Shown here: piece after piece, positions 38,022 through 46,920 of the stretch
Layout of the letters: each line of letters opens with the position of its first letter
Numbering within the stretch: position 1 is the first letter of the stretch
Assembly: GCF_025548555.1 (NCBI RefSeq)
Contig: NZ_JAJLPA010000014.1
Coordinates: 1 to 64,000 of the forward strand
Source of the DNA: Sphingomonas sp. A2-49
GTDB taxonomy: Bacteria > Pseudomonadota > Alphaproteobacteria > Sphingomonadales > Sphingomonadaceae
Direction of reading: 5' to 3'
Length of the DNA stretch: 64,000 bases
Notes under the pieces: generated by a model
The model's input: the letters and a program-made list of their open reading frames with translations, nothing else
Database searches by the model: none
What the model was told of the DNA's origin: nothing
Position numbers and translations under genes: made by a program

Positions 38022-38327
38022 GCGACGGCCGAAGCGTCTGTTCCGGGGGGGAGGTGCCGCGGGGTGCCTCCCCCTTTTCATGGGGGTTTCGAGCGCAGGC
38101 GCGCCCTCCCCACTCCGTCACCCCGGACGTATTCGCGGTTTCTGCGAACGTCGATAACCCTTCTTGTTCCCCGGCGCAGGACAGGGACGTTCGCGGCGAC
38201 CTCGAACCAATGCAGTGCGCGTTGGAGTGTCCGGGGAGCCGGATCGCGTGCAACGCTGCCCCGTGAGCGACACACCCTCGCCATATCCGGCGCTATACTG
38301 ATCCTTTTCCCGGACCCTTATCGCCGC
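38022..38327. other. 306-base intergenic region after acnA
   Basis: It holds the acnA terminator (38047-38078), then a copy of the dispersed repeat (CCGTCACCCCGGACG at 38115-38129). A 9-base inverted repeat GCGAACGTC (near 38144) and GACGTTCGC (near 38187) follows, and then the leader of the DUF2141 gene. No further gene is supported. Confidence 0.55.
38047..38078 (+). terminator. intrinsic terminator of acnA
   Basis: GGGGGAGG (38047-38054) pairs with CCTCCCCC (38067-38074) and is followed by TTTT, 25 bases after the acnA stop. Confidence 0.9.
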
Positions 38328-38801
38328 ATGCTTCGCTTCATCGCCCTCGCCCCAGCCTTACTGCTCGCCACGCCGGCCCCGGCGCAGCGCAACACCGCCG
38401 GTTGCACCGCTGGGACTCCGCACCGCGTGCTCGTCGCGATCCGCGGGCTGCGCGCATCGACCGGGGCGGTACGCGTGCAATTGTACGACGAGGACGGGTT
38501 CCTCGAAAAGGGCCGCTGGATCGCGCGGGTCGAAGTGCCCGGCGGCGGGCGGCGCAGTGTCGAGCTGTGCGTGCCCGTGCCGCGGCCGGGCACCTATGGC
38601 ATCGCGGTCCGCCATGACGCCAACGCCAACGGCAAGTCCGACGGCGGCGACGGCGGCGGTTTCTCGCGCGACCCGAAACTGTCGCTGCTGCGGCTGAAAC
38701 CCGCCTTCGCGCAGGTCGCGGTGCCGCTAGCCGCCGGCACCAGCCGGATCGCTGTGACGATCAACTACCGCCACGGCTTCGGCGTCGGTCCCGATCGCTA
38801 G
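38328..38801 (+). CDS. DUF2141 secreted protein
   Basis: Periplasmic or secreted protein of the DUF2141 family, function unknown. The 157-residue product has a signal peptide (about 1-18, ending APAQ) and the family pattern: VLVAIRGLRASTGAVRVQLYDED, KGRWIARVEVP, GTYGIAVRHDANANGKSD and RDPKLSLLRLKPAFAQVAVPL. The fold is a short beta sandwich. It converges with the MTAP gene, whose stop is 16 bases away. The start ATG 38328 is preferred because it begins the signal peptide. Confidence 0.88.
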   Translation: MLRFIALAPALLLATPAPAQRNTAGCTAGTPHRVLVAIRGLRASTGAVRVQLYDEDGFLEKGRWIARVEVPGGGRRSVELCVPVPRPGTYGIAVRHDANANGKSDGGDGGGFSRDPKLSLLRLKPAFAQVAVPLAAGTSRIAVTINYRHGFGVGPDR

Positions 38802-38817
38802 CGCGGGCCTGCGGGGT

Positions 38818-39675
38818 CTAGCGCAGCGCCCGCCCCGCCACGGCATCCAGCTTCGCGACCAGCGCCGGATCGCGCGCCGACGGGGCGGTGATGAGCGCGG
38901 CATCGAGGCATGTGTCGATCGGCGAGGCGGTCCGTTCCGCGGGCAGCGCGTGAAGCAGCCGCATCACCATGTCGCGCGCCCGCGCGGCGTTTGCGGACAA
39001 TTGGGCCAGCACCTGCGCGACGTCGACCGCGGCCGCGTCCGCCCGCCAGCAGTCATAGTCGGTGACCATGCCGACCAAAGCATAGGGCAGCTCGGCCTCC
39101 CGCGCGAGCTTCGCCTCCGGCATCGCGGTCATCCCGATGACGTGGCATCCCCATTGCCGGTAGAGGTGGCTTTCCGCGCGCGTCGAGAATTGCGGGCCTT
39201 CCATCGCCAGATAGGTGCCGCCCGACGTCGTCCCCTCACCGGCCGCGTCGGCGGCGAACGCGCTGAGGCGGGGACAGACCGGATCCGCCATCGAGAGATG
39301 CGCGACGCAGCCGGTGCCGTAGAAACTCGACACGCGGCCCTTGGTACGGTCGACGAACTGGTCGACGATCGTGAAGCTGCCGGGCGGACGATCCTCGACC
39401 AGCGACCCCACCGACGACACCGCCAGCACGTCGGTGACGCCGAGGCGCTTCAGCGCGTCGATGTTGGCGCGTGGATTGAGCTGTTCCGGGCTGATCCGGT
39501 GCCCGCGGCCGTGGCGCGGCAGGAACGACACCGCGACCGGACCGACGCGGCCGGTGAAGATCGCATCGGACGGCGCGCCCCAGGGTCCGGCGACCTCTAC
39601 CCAGCGGCCGTCCGCTACCCCTGCGACGTCGTAGAGGCCCGATCCGCCGATGATCCCGATATGCCAGCCGCTCAC
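38818..39675 (-). CDS. mtnP: S-methyl-5'-thioadenosine phosphorylase
   Basis: Phosphorolysis of methylthioadenosine to adenine and methylthioribose 1-phosphate, the first step of methionine salvage. The 285-residue product has the purine-nucleoside phosphorylase type motifs: IIGGSGLYDV at the start, RHGRGHRISPEQLNPRANI, the phosphate-site residues, and GTYLAMEGPQFSTRAES plus EAKLAREAELPYALVGMVTDYDCW. GTG 39675 overlaps the permease stop by GTGA. Purine nucleosides with similar motifs are possible substrates, but the EGPQFSTRAES segment favours MTA. Confidence 0.93.
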   Translation of the reverse strand: MSGWHIGIIGGSGLYDVAGVADGRWVEVAGPWGAPSDAIFTGRVGPVAVSFLPRHGRGHRISPEQLNPRANIDALKRLGVTDVLAVSSVGSLVEDRPPGSFTIVDQFVDRTKGRVSSFYGTGCVAHLSMADPVCPRLSAFAADAAGEGTTSGGTYLAMEGPQFSTRAESHLYRQWGCHVIGMTAMPEAKLAREAELPYALVGMVTDYDCWRADAAAVDVAQVLAQLSANAARARDMVMRLLHALPAERTASPIDTCLDAALITAPSARDPALVAKLDAVAGRALR

Positions 39676-41069
39676 GAGCGCGCGATCTCCGCCCGACCGC
39701 GCGCGTAGAGGAAGTAGACGAGCAGCCCGAACGCGTTCCAGCCGACGAAGGCGACCTGCGTCACCACCTGGAGGCTGGTGAACAGGTACAGGCAGCCGAG
39801 GATGGCGAGCGGTGCGACCACCCAGGCAAGCGGCGTGCGGAACGGCCGTCGCGCCGCCGGATCGCGCCGGCGCAGCACCAGCACGCAGGCGGCGACCGCG
39901 ACGAAGGCGCACAGCGTGCCGGCATTGGCGAGGCTGGCGATGACGTCGAGCGGCGCCAGCCCGGCGATGATCGCGACGAAGATCGCGGTCATCGCGGTGA
40001 TCCGCACCGGCGTGCCGCGCGCGCTGACCCTGGCGAGGCTGGGCGGCAGGAAGCCGTCGCGCGCCATGACGAGAAAGATGCGGCTCTGGCCATAGAGGAA
40101 CGCCAGCAGCACCGTCGGCAGCGCGACCGCCGCCGCGGCGGCGACGATCGTCGCGACCTTCGGCTGGTTCAGCTCGCGCAGGATCAGGGCCAGCGGCTCC
40201 GCGCTCTTGCCGAACTGCGTATAGCTGACCGCGCCCACCGCGGTCGCGGCGACGATCATGTAGATCGCGGTGCACGCCACCATCGACCCGACGATACCGA
40301 TGGCAAGGTCGCGCTCGGGGTTCTTTGCCTCTTCCGCGGCGGTCGAGATCGCATCGAAGCCGTAGAAGGCGAAGAAGATGATCGCCGCCGCGCCCATCAC
40401 GCCATATTTGACGCCGCCCTCCCCCGTGGGGCTGCCATAGCCATAGGGGGTGAAGGGATGCAGGTTGGCGACGTCGAAATGCGGCAATGCCACGCCGACG
40501 AACAGCGCCAGCGTGACGATCTTCAGCACCACCAGCGCGGTGTTGATCCGCGCGCTTTCGCGCGTGCCCAGCATCAGCAGTCCGGCGACGACGCCGATGA
40601 TCGCGACCGCGGGCAGGTTGACGACGCCGCCCAGGCCCGGCCCGTTCGCGAACGCCGCCGGCACCGTCACGCCCAGCCCCTTGAGGAAGCCGACCGCATA
40701 GCCCGACCAGCCGACCGCGACGGTCGACACGACCAGCGAATATTCGAGGATCAGGCTCCACCCGACGACCCAGGCGATCACCTCGCCCAGCACCGCATAA
40801 CTGTACGTATAGGCCGAGCCCGAGGCCGGGATCATCGTCGCCATTTCGGCATAGCAGAGCGCCGCGCAGGCGCAGATCGCGCCGGCGACGACGAACGACA
40901 CGATCACCGCCGGTCCCGCCCGTTCCGCGCCGACGCCGATCAGCGTCAGGATGCCCGTGCCGACGATCGCGCCGACGCCGAGCGCCACCAGATGCGGCCA
41001 GCCCAGCGTCCGCGCGAGCTGTTGCCCCGGCGGCTGCGCCCCGATCGTCTTGCGGCGAAATAGACTCAT
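39672..41069 (-). CDS. APC-family amino-acid permease
   Basis: Inner-membrane amino-acid transporter of the APC superfamily, near the cationic amino-acid (CAT/YfnA) branch. The 465-residue product has 12 or more membrane segments; the N-terminus LVALGVGAIVGTGILTLIGV and FFAFYGFDAISTAAEEAKNP are the family signatures. It is co-transcribed with mtnP by a 4-base overlap, so its cargo may be a sulfur amino acid or another compound in methionine metabolism (inference). The leader carries a hairpin over the Shine-Dalgarno. Confidence 0.92.
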   Translation of the reverse strand: MSLFRRKTIGAQPPGQQLARTLGWPHLVALGVGAIVGTGILTLIGVGAERAGPAVIVSFVVAGAICACAALCYAEMATMIPASGSAYTYSYAVLGEVIAWVVGWSLILEYSLVVSTVAVGWSGYAVGFLKGLGVTVPAAFANGPGLGGVVNLPAVAIIGVVAGLLMLGTRESARINTALVVLKIVTLALFVGVALPHFDVANLHPFTPYGYGSPTGEGGVKYGVMGAAAIIFFAFYGFDAISTAAEEAKNPERDLAIGIVGSMVACTAIYMIVAATAVGAVSYTQFGKSAEPLALILRELNQPKVATIVAAAAAVALPTVLLAFLYGQSRIFLVMARDGFLPPSLARVSARGTPVRITAMTAIFVAIIAGLAPLDVIASLANAGTLCAFVAVAACVLVLRRRDPAARRPFRTPLAWVVAPLAILGCLYLFTSLQVVTQVAFVGWNAFGLLVYFLYARGRAEIARS

Positions 41070-41074
41070 GCGGA

Positions 41075-41096
41075 CCCCCTCGATGTTGCGAGGGGG
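41075..41096 (-). promoter_or_regulatory. hairpin covering the permease Shine-Dalgarno
   Basis: On the minus strand CCCCCTCG (41096-41089) pairs perfectly with CGAGGGGG (41082-41075) with a 6-base loop. The 3' arm contains the GAGGGGG that would act as ribosome binding site 5 bases before ATG 41069. Folding would hide it. TTATAC stands just upstream as a possible -10 box. Confidence 0.55.
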
Positions 41097-41131
41097 TATA
41101 AGCGGCCCGGGCGACCGTGGGTAGCTGTCCC

Positions 41132-43174
41132 CTACCAGACCTGCACGCGCTTGTCGGGCGCGAGGTACAGCGCATCGCCCGGCTTCACGCCGAACGCCGC
41201 ATACCAGCCGTCGAGATTGCGCACCGTCTGTGCGCGGAAGCGGGCCGGGGCATGGACGTCGCCCTGCACCCGCGCGCGCAGCGCCCTGTCGCGGAACTTG
41301 GAGGCCCAGGTCTGCGCGAACGACAGGAACAGGCGCTGGTCGCCGGTCATGCCGCCGATCACCGGCGCGGGCTTGCCGCCGAGCGAGGCGTGATAGGCGT
41401 CGAGCGCGGCGGTCAGCCCGGCGACGTCGGCGATATTCTCGCCCAGCGTCTGCTTGCCGTTGACGTGCAGCCCCGGCAGCGCCTCATAGGCGTCATATTG
41501 CGCGACCAGCGCCTGACCCTGTGCCTCGAACCGCGCGAGATCCTGCGCCGTCCACCAGTTGCGCAGCCGCCCGGCGGCGTCGAAGTCGGCACCGAGATTG
41601 TCGAACCCGTGGCTGATCTCATGCCCGATCACCGCGCCGATCGCGCCGTAATTGGCGGCGGCGTCGCGCTTCGGATCATAGAAGGGCGCTTCGAGGATCG
41701 CCGCCGGGAAGTTCAGCGCATTCTGCATCGGCAGGTTGAGCGCGTTCACCGTCTGCGGCGTCAGCCACCATTCGCGGCGGTCGACCGGCCGGCCGATCTT
41801 GGCGAGCTGGCGTTCGGTGTTGGCGAGCTCGGCACGCTCGGCATTGCCGACCGGATCGTCCGCGCGGATCGAGAGCGCGCCGTAATCGGCCCAGCGGTCG
41901 GGATAGCCGATGCCGACGATCATCGTCTCGATCTTCCTGCGCGCCTCCGCCTTGGTCGCGGGCTTCATCCAGGCGAGGCCGGCGACGCGCGTGTCGAACG
42001 CCTTCAGCATCCCCTCCACCATCTGCTGGATGTCCGCCTTCGACGACGCCGGGAAATAACGCTGGACGTAGATACGGCCGATGGCATCGCCGAGCGCGCC
42101 GTTGACCGCGTCGAGCCCCCGCTTGTCGCGCGGACGCTGTTGCGGCGTGCCGCTCAGCGCCTTGCCGTGAAAGGCGAAGCTCGCCTCGTCGAACGCGCGC
42201 GGCAGCACCGCGGTGACCGCATCGATGCGATGGAAACGCAGCCAGTCCTGCCACGCGTCCAGCGGCTCGCTGGCGACCAGCGCGGACAGGCCGGTGATCG
42301 CACCCGGCTGCCAGACGATGAAATCCTGCTGCCGCCCCAGCCGCGCGGCGGGCCAGAACGCCGCCCAGTCGATGCCGGGCGCCCTGGTCGCGAAGTCCGC
42401 CGCCTTCCACGGATTGTCCGCCTTGTGCGCGTCCTGGCTGGTGACGAGGTCGACCTGCGCGCGCGCGATCTTCGTTTCGAGGTCGAGGACGCGGCCCGCG
42501 CGCGCCTCGGGCCGGTCGAAGCCGGCGAGGCGGAACAGCGTCGTCACATAGGTGCGATAGGCGTCGCGCACCTCCTTCATCGCTGCGGTGTCGGACAGGT
42601 AATAGTCGCGGTCGGGCATGCCGAGCCCGCCTTGCAGGACATAGGGCACCGTCTTCGTGGGCTGGTCGAACGCCTGCGTCACGAACAGGCCAAAAAGGTT
42701 GCCCGTCTTGAAATCGGTCGCGTTGAGCGGATCGACGTCGACGCGGGTGTTTGCGCCCAGCATCCGCGACAGCGCGGTCCGGTCGCGCACGCCGTCGATC
42801 GCCGCGAACGCGGGCCTGAGCGGGGCGATGCCGCGCGCCTCGATCCCGGCGCCATCCATGTAGGCGGCGTAGTAATCGGCGATGCGGCGCTGGTCGCCGC
42901 CGGGCCTGTCCTGCGCGCGGGCGGCATCGGCGACGATTGCGGCGCTGCGGTCCTCGGCGATCTTCGACACGGTGAGGAAGATGCCGACCGACGATCGGTC
43001 CGCCGGAATCTCGGTCCGGGCGCGCCAGGCGCCATTGGCATATTGTTCGAAATCGTCGCCAGGCTTGACCGTCCGGTCGATCGCGGTCGGATCGACCCCG
43101 GCGGGCTTGACCTGCGCGTCGACCGCGGTGCCGGCGAGCAGGGTGGTGGCGAGGAACAGAGCGGTACGCGTCAT
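41132..43174 (-). CDS. M13-family zinc metallopeptidase (neprilysin-like)
   Basis: Secreted endopeptidase of the M13 family. The 680-residue product has a signal peptide (about 1-20, ending VDAQ) and the two M13 domains: the N-terminal helical domain (about 35-410) with FEQYANGAWRARTEIPADR, and the catalytic domain (about 465-678). Zinc ligands are His518 and His522 in GHEISHGFDN and Glu579 in GENIAD. Start ATG 43174 begins the signal; an in-frame ATG at 43216 does not. It is probably exported to the periplasm. It is the last of a minus-strand run from erpA. Confidence 0.95.
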   Translation of the reverse strand: MTRTALFLATTLLAGTAVDAQVKPAGVDPTAIDRTVKPGDDFEQYANGAWRARTEIPADRSSVGIFLTVSKIAEDRSAAIVADAARAQDRPGGDQRRIADYYAAYMDGAGIEARGIAPLRPAFAAIDGVRDRTALSRMLGANTRVDVDPLNATDFKTGNLFGLFVTQAFDQPTKTVPYVLQGGLGMPDRDYYLSDTAAMKEVRDAYRTYVTTLFRLAGFDRPEARAGRVLDLETKIARAQVDLVTSQDAHKADNPWKAADFATRAPGIDWAAFWPAARLGRQQDFIVWQPGAITGLSALVASEPLDAWQDWLRFHRIDAVTAVLPRAFDEASFAFHGKALSGTPQQRPRDKRGLDAVNGALGDAIGRIYVQRYFPASSKADIQQMVEGMLKAFDTRVAGLAWMKPATKAEARRKIETMIVGIGYPDRWADYGALSIRADDPVGNAERAELANTERQLAKIGRPVDRREWWLTPQTVNALNLPMQNALNFPAAILEAPFYDPKRDAAANYGAIGAVIGHEISHGFDNLGADFDAAGRLRNWWTAQDLARFEAQGQALVAQYDAYEALPGLHVNGKQTLGENIADVAGLTAALDAYHASLGGKPAPVIGGMTGDQRLFLSFAQTWASKFRDRALRARVQGDVHAPARFRAQTVRNLDGWYAAFGVKPGDALYLAPDKRVQVW

Positions 43175-43247
43175 GGGGCGATGGCCTTCCGGATGTGTAT
43201 GGCCGCGGCGATACACCCGCCTGCGGCCGCGATCCAGAGGCCCCGCG

Positions 43248-44039
43248 TCAGAAGCGGCGCGACACGCCGAAGGCGAGCTGGACGTCGGGCGCGGCGGCGT
43301 TCAGCCCGGCCACGCAGATCGCGTCGAGTTGCAGGTCGTCGCGCGCCTGCCATGCCAGCGACACCGCCGCGAAGGTCTGCGTCGTGCGATCGTCGGGATC
43401 CCGGTCGCGGATCACCTGTCCCTCCAGCGCGGCCGACAGCGACTTGGTCAACTCCACCGTGGCACCGCCCGCCACGCTGTAGCGCAGGTGGCGGCCCGAT
43501 CGTTCCGCGTTGGGCTGGGCATCGATCTCGGGCGTGGCGTCGAGCTGGACCGTGTCGCCCAGCGCATAGGTCACGGGGATCAGCAGCCCCGCCCCCACCG
43601 CACCCCCGCCGATGCGGCTGCCGCCGACCGGCAGCGTGACATAGGGCAGCGCCGCGACCGACAGCCCGCTGCCGTCGGGATTGTGCAGCGACGCCTTCAG
43701 TCCGAACGATACGTCGCCGCTCTGCCCGACGGCATCGACTGCGCCGGTCTGGCGATCGCGGACGCGCTGGTGGCCATAGGGTGTCCAGCCGATCCGCGCC
43801 TCGACCGTGTCGTCGACGCCCACGCGCACCAGCGTGTCGCCGATCAGGATGGTGTCGGTCCGACTGTTTGGCTGGCGGTCGAGCGTCCAGTCGAGCAGCG
43901 ACGTCTCGACCGACACGCGGCCGCGGTCGACGATGCACGCCGGCGTATCGAGACCCGGCCGTTCGGGGCAATATTCGCGTTCCTGCGCCAACGCGGGCGA
44001 CGCCGCCAGCGTCAGCACCGCCGCGAGGATTCGCCTCAC
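43248..44039 (-). CDS. outer-membrane transporter-like hypothetical protein
   Basis: The 263-residue product has a signal peptide (about 1-18, ending ALAQ), a Cys pair (YCPERPGLDTPAC) and a beta-barrel pattern of alternating hydrophobic strands that ends in aromatic Phe (GVSRRF), as outer-membrane proteins do. VSVETSLLDWTLDRQ, DVSFGLKASLHNPDGSG and IPVTYALGDTVQLDATPEID resemble proteins annotated as transporters of the MetA/phenol-degradation type. GTG 44039 overlaps the xthA stop (GTGA). The substrate is unknown. Confidence 0.75.
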   Translation of the reverse strand: MRRILAAVLTLAASPALAQEREYCPERPGLDTPACIVDRGRVSVETSLLDWTLDRQPNSRTDTILIGDTLVRVGVDDTVEARIGWTPYGHQRVRDRQTGAVDAVGQSGDVSFGLKASLHNPDGSGLSVAALPYVTLPVGGSRIGGGAVGAGLLIPVTYALGDTVQLDATPEIDAQPNAERSGRHLRYSVAGGATVELTKSLSAALEGQVIRDRDPDDRTTQTFAAVSLAWQARDDLQLDAICVAGLNAAAPDVQLAFGVSRRF

Positions 44040-44806
44040 GTCAGGCGGACCCAGGTCGGGGCGTGGTCGCTCGCCTTTTCCCGGCCGCGATAGTCCTTGT
44101 CGACGCCGGCATCGACCAGCCGGTCGGCGGCCTGCGGGCTGAGCAGCAGGTGATCGATGCGGAAACCCGCGTCGCGCTGCCACGCGCCGGCCTGATAATC
44201 CCAGAACGTCCATACGCCGCCGCCGGGCCGGCGCGTCCGCAATGCGTCGGTCCACCCCTGCGCCAGCAGCCGGCGATAGGCCGCGCGGCTTTCCGGCTGC
44301 ATCAGCGCATCGTCCGCCATGGCGGCGACGGAAAAGGTATCGTCGTCGTTCGGGATGACGTTGTAATCGCCCATCAGTACGGTCGGCACCTCGTCCGCGA
44401 GCAGCGCCTGTGCCCGCCGCGCGAGCCGCTCCATCCAGCGCAGCTTGTAATCGAACTTGGGGCCGGGCTGCGGATTGCCGTTGGGCAGGTAGATCGACGC
44501 CACGACCAGCCCGTCGACATCGCATTCCAGGTAGCGGCTATGCTCGTCCTCCGCCTCGCCGTCGAGGCCGCGCTGACGCTCGACCGGCGTCCGTCCCCGC
44601 GCGAGCACGGCGACGCCGTTGAACCCCTTCTGGCCGTGCCACACCACGCCATAGCCCGCAGCCTCGATGTCCGCCGCCGGGAAGGTGTCGTCGCTGCACT
44701 TGATTTCCTGCAGGCAGACGATGTCGGGCTGTGCCTCGGTGAGATATTCGATCAGTCGCGGCAACCGGGCCTTGATGCCGTTGACGTTGTAGGTGACGAG
44801 CTTCAA
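44036..44806 (-). CDS. xthA: exodeoxyribonuclease III
   Basis: AP endonuclease and 3'-5' exonuclease of base-excision repair. The 256-residue product has the Mg-dependent endonuclease/exonuclease/phosphatase fold: VTYNVNGIKARLPRL, VCLQEIKCSDD with the metal-binding Glu, the GDYNVIPNDDD catalytic segment, RIDHLLLSPQ, and a C-terminal SDHAPTWVRL with the catalytic Asp-His. It lies between erpA (3 bases upstream) and the transporter-like gene (4-base overlap), all on the minus strand. Confidence 0.94.
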   Translation of the reverse strand: MKLVTYNVNGIKARLPRLIEYLTEAQPDIVCLQEIKCSDDTFPAADIEAAGYGVVWHGQKGFNGVAVLARGRTPVERQRGLDGEAEDEHSRYLECDVDGLVVASIYLPNGNPQPGPKFDYKLRWMERLARRAQALLADEVPTVLMGDYNVIPNDDDTFSVAAMADDALMQPESRAAYRRLLAQGWTDALRTRRPGGGVWTFWDYQAGAWQRDAGFRIDHLLLSPQAADRLVDAGVDKDYRGREKASDHAPTWVRLT

Positions 44807-44809
44807 CCG

Positions 44810-45148
44810 TCAGATCGCAAAGCTGGAGCCGCAGCCGCAGCCCGACGCGGCATTGGGGTTCTCCACGCGAAACGCCGCGCCGCCGAGCGATTCGACGTAA
44901 TCGACCTGGCAACCGCGGACGAGGTCGAGGCTGACGCTGTCGACCACCAGCCGTACGCCGTCCGTTTCGGCCACGGTGTCGTCGCCCTCCGGCGCGTCGG
45001 CGAAACCGAACTTGTACTGGAAACCGGAACAGCCGCCGCCGTCGACCGACAGGCGCAGGATCGCAGGCTTGTTCTGTTTGCCGGCGATCGCGGCGACGCG
45101 CGCCGCCGCGGCGGGCGTGAGCATGATGTCTGGGGCGAGTGTGGCCAT
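44810..45148 (-). CDS. erpA: iron-sulfur cluster insertion protein
   Basis: A-type carrier that passes Fe-S clusters to target apoproteins. The 112-residue product has the three conserved Cys: Cys40 in GGGCSGFQY and Cys104 and Cys106 in the C-terminal SGCGCGSSF. The size fits ErpA/IscA. No isc or suf operon is adjacent, which favours ErpA over IscA. ATG 45148 is chosen; an in-frame start at 45187 adds 13 unlike residues. It heads the run into xthA, 3 bases apart. Confidence 0.9.
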   Translation of the reverse strand: MATLAPDIMLTPAAAARVAAIAGKQNKPAILRLSVDGGGCSGFQYKFGFADAPEGDDTVAETDGVRLVVDSVSLDLVRGCQVDYVESLGGAAFRVENPNAASGCGCGSSFAI

Positions 45149-45452
45149 GACGATGAGATAGGCGCGGCGCGAGGGCGGGGCAACCATCGATGGCGGCGCG
45201 CAATGGCGGCGTCAGGGTCCGACTATCGGGCTTGGGGCGCGAGGAGTCGGCACTCTAACGGCGGTATGGTCACCCCAGACCGGTCCCAGCGCCTACGGTG
45301 ACGAAAGGGTCGCGCAAACGCCCGCCCACTCCGACCGCGGCGTACATCCCAAAGCTTGTCCAGGATCTCGGCCGGGATCGGAAATGTCGTTCAGATCCCG
45401 CCCGTTCGTCGATCCCGGGGACGGATGCCACCCATCGTCGACTCGCGTCGGA
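45149..45452. repeat. 304-base gap with degenerate GTCACCCC repeat
   Basis: No gene is supported. GGTCACCCCAGACCGGTCCC starts at 45268 and a matching GGTGAC stands at 45297-45302, an imperfect copy of the dispersed inverted repeat found in several gaps. The rest shows no clear promoter or structure. Confidence 0.45.
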
Positions 45453-46607
45453 TCAGTCCTGCGCGGCGGGCCCGTCGGTCGACACCGGGATCGCGTGGAC
45501 CGCGCGGTCCTGCGACGCGAGCAGATAGTCCGCGGTGGTCAGGAACGGGATCGGGTTGACCGCATGGCCGTCGATGCGGACCTCGTAATGGAGGTGCGGG
45601 CCGGTCGAGCGGCCGGTCGAGCCCATCAGCGCAATCAGCTGGCCACGGGTGACGCGCGCACCGTCGGCCACGAGGATCTTCGACAGATGGCCGTAGCGGG
45701 TGGCGATGCCCTTGCCGTGGTTGATCTCGACCATGTTGCCATAGCCGCCCTGCCGCGCGGCGTGATCGATGATGCCGTCGGCGGTGGCATAGATCGGCGT
45801 GCCGACCGGGCCGGGGATGTCGACGCCGGCGTGCATCGCGGCGGTGCCGCGGAACGGATCGGAGCGGATCCCGAAATTGCTGGTGAATTGCAGGTGCTGG
45901 ACCGGCTGCACCGACGGGATGGCGATCGCGCCCTGCTGGAGCGTGTCGAGCTTCTTCCAGCTCTGGAACAGCGTACGGAACTGCGCGTCGGCCTTCAGGT
46001 CGGCCTGCGCCTCGGCACCGTTGGCGTCGAGCATCGGGCCGCCCATGCCGCCCTTCGCGACGCGACCGGCGACCCCGAGCTTCCTGAGCGTGGCGTTGGT
46101 CTGCGCGAGGCGCCGGTCGACGACCTGCTGCGCCGCATCGGCGAGCTGCGCCTGACGCCCCTCGACCTTGACCAGTGGCTTGACGACGTCGGCGGCGAGG
46201 CGATCGCGGGTGGGATCGATCGCCAGCGTCGCCAGCGCCAGCTCGGCCTCGTCGCCCTTGCCGGTCAGCGCGGCGGTGATGAGCGCCTGGCGCTGCTCGA
46301 CGCGCTCCGCATGCGCCTTGGCGACGTGGCGGATGTCGCTCACGCGCGCCTGCATCGCGTCGATCTGGCGCGCCATGTGCGCGATCCGCGTATCGACCGG
46401 CGCCGCGACGACCTGCGCCGCCTGTGCCGCGCCATAGCCCGAAAACCCGATGGTCAGCGCGCCGATCGCGGCGGCGGCGGCCTGGCGGCGGCCCGTGATG
46501 CTGATCCGGCGCAGCGACCGGCCGTCGTGGATCAGGACGTCGCGGGTGGCGAAGAGGGCGCGAAGGCGCGAACCGAAGGAGGAAGCAGTACGGGCGAAGC
46601 TGTTCAT
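45453..46607 (-). CDS. M23 (LytM-type) peptidoglycan endopeptidase
   Basis: Zinc peptidase or catalytically active regulator acting on peptidoglycan. The 384-residue product has an N-terminal region with one membrane segment (about 43-63), a long charged helical part (about 70-215) like a coiled coil, and an M23 domain (about 240-355). The zinc site is visible: His259 and Asp263 in AMHAGVDIPG, and His338-Leu-His340 in GPHLHYEV. ATG 46607 is chosen over 46682 because it starts the compact protein. It diverges from the 2OG-Fe(II) oxygenase gene. Confidence 0.93.
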   Translation of the reverse strand: MNSFARTASSFGSRLRALFATRDVLIHDGRSLRRISITGRRQAAAAAIGALTIGFSGYGAAQAAQVVAAPVDTRIAHMARQIDAMQARVSDIRHVAKAHAERVEQRQALITAALTGKGDEAELALATLAIDPTRDRLAADVVKPLVKVEGRQAQLADAAQQVVDRRLAQTNATLRKLGVAGRVAKGGMGGPMLDANGAEAQADLKADAQFRTLFQSWKKLDTLQQGAIAIPSVQPVQHLQFTSNFGIRSDPFRGTAAMHAGVDIPGPVGTPIYATADGIIDHAARQGGYGNMVEINHGKGIATRYGHLSKILVADGARVTRGQLIALMGSTGRSTGPHLHYEVRIDGHAVNPIPFLTTADYLLASQDRAVHAIPVSTDGPAAQD

Positions 46608-46920
46608 CGGACCCCAACACAATGCGCCGTACCCGGCCCCGCCGGATGCGACTGATTTCGATCGTCCTGCTCGCAGCCCCACCGCGCCCCAGACGCCGAG
46701 TGTGTGCCTGCAATCCGCCGTTCACCACAAGTGCGTGGGTACCGCTACCGCGGCCAACCGGCAGCGGGCCGCGCCGAGTCGATGGCCCGGCGGCGTCCCG
46801 ACACGGTGAAAGGCACGTCATTCTGCCATTTTCGCCGCCGAATCCTGCCGTGGCGACGAGACACATGACGTGGCCCGCGCGCCCGCCTATACTGCCCGCT
46901 TCATCAAACGGATGGCCCTT
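46608..46920. other. 313-base divergent intergenic region
   Basis: It separates the M23 gene (minus) from the oxygenase gene (plus). The plus-strand promoter at 46865-46893 is the only clear signal. No repeat copy and no further gene are seen. Confidence 0.5.
46865..46893 (+). promoter_or_regulatory. sigma-70-like promoter of the oxygenase gene
   Basis: ATGACG (46865-46870), a 17-base spacer and TATACT (46888-46893). The -10 box is one base from TATAAT. Transcription would start near 46900, leaving a very short leader of about 20 bases before ATG 46921. Confidence 0.6.

Noticed and set aside
41117-43639. 840-codon open frame on the plus strand
   Set aside because: Antisense to the M13 peptidase gene, whose zinc motifs and signal peptide are clear. 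It is rich in Arg, Gly and Asp, as expected of a high-GC shadow frame.
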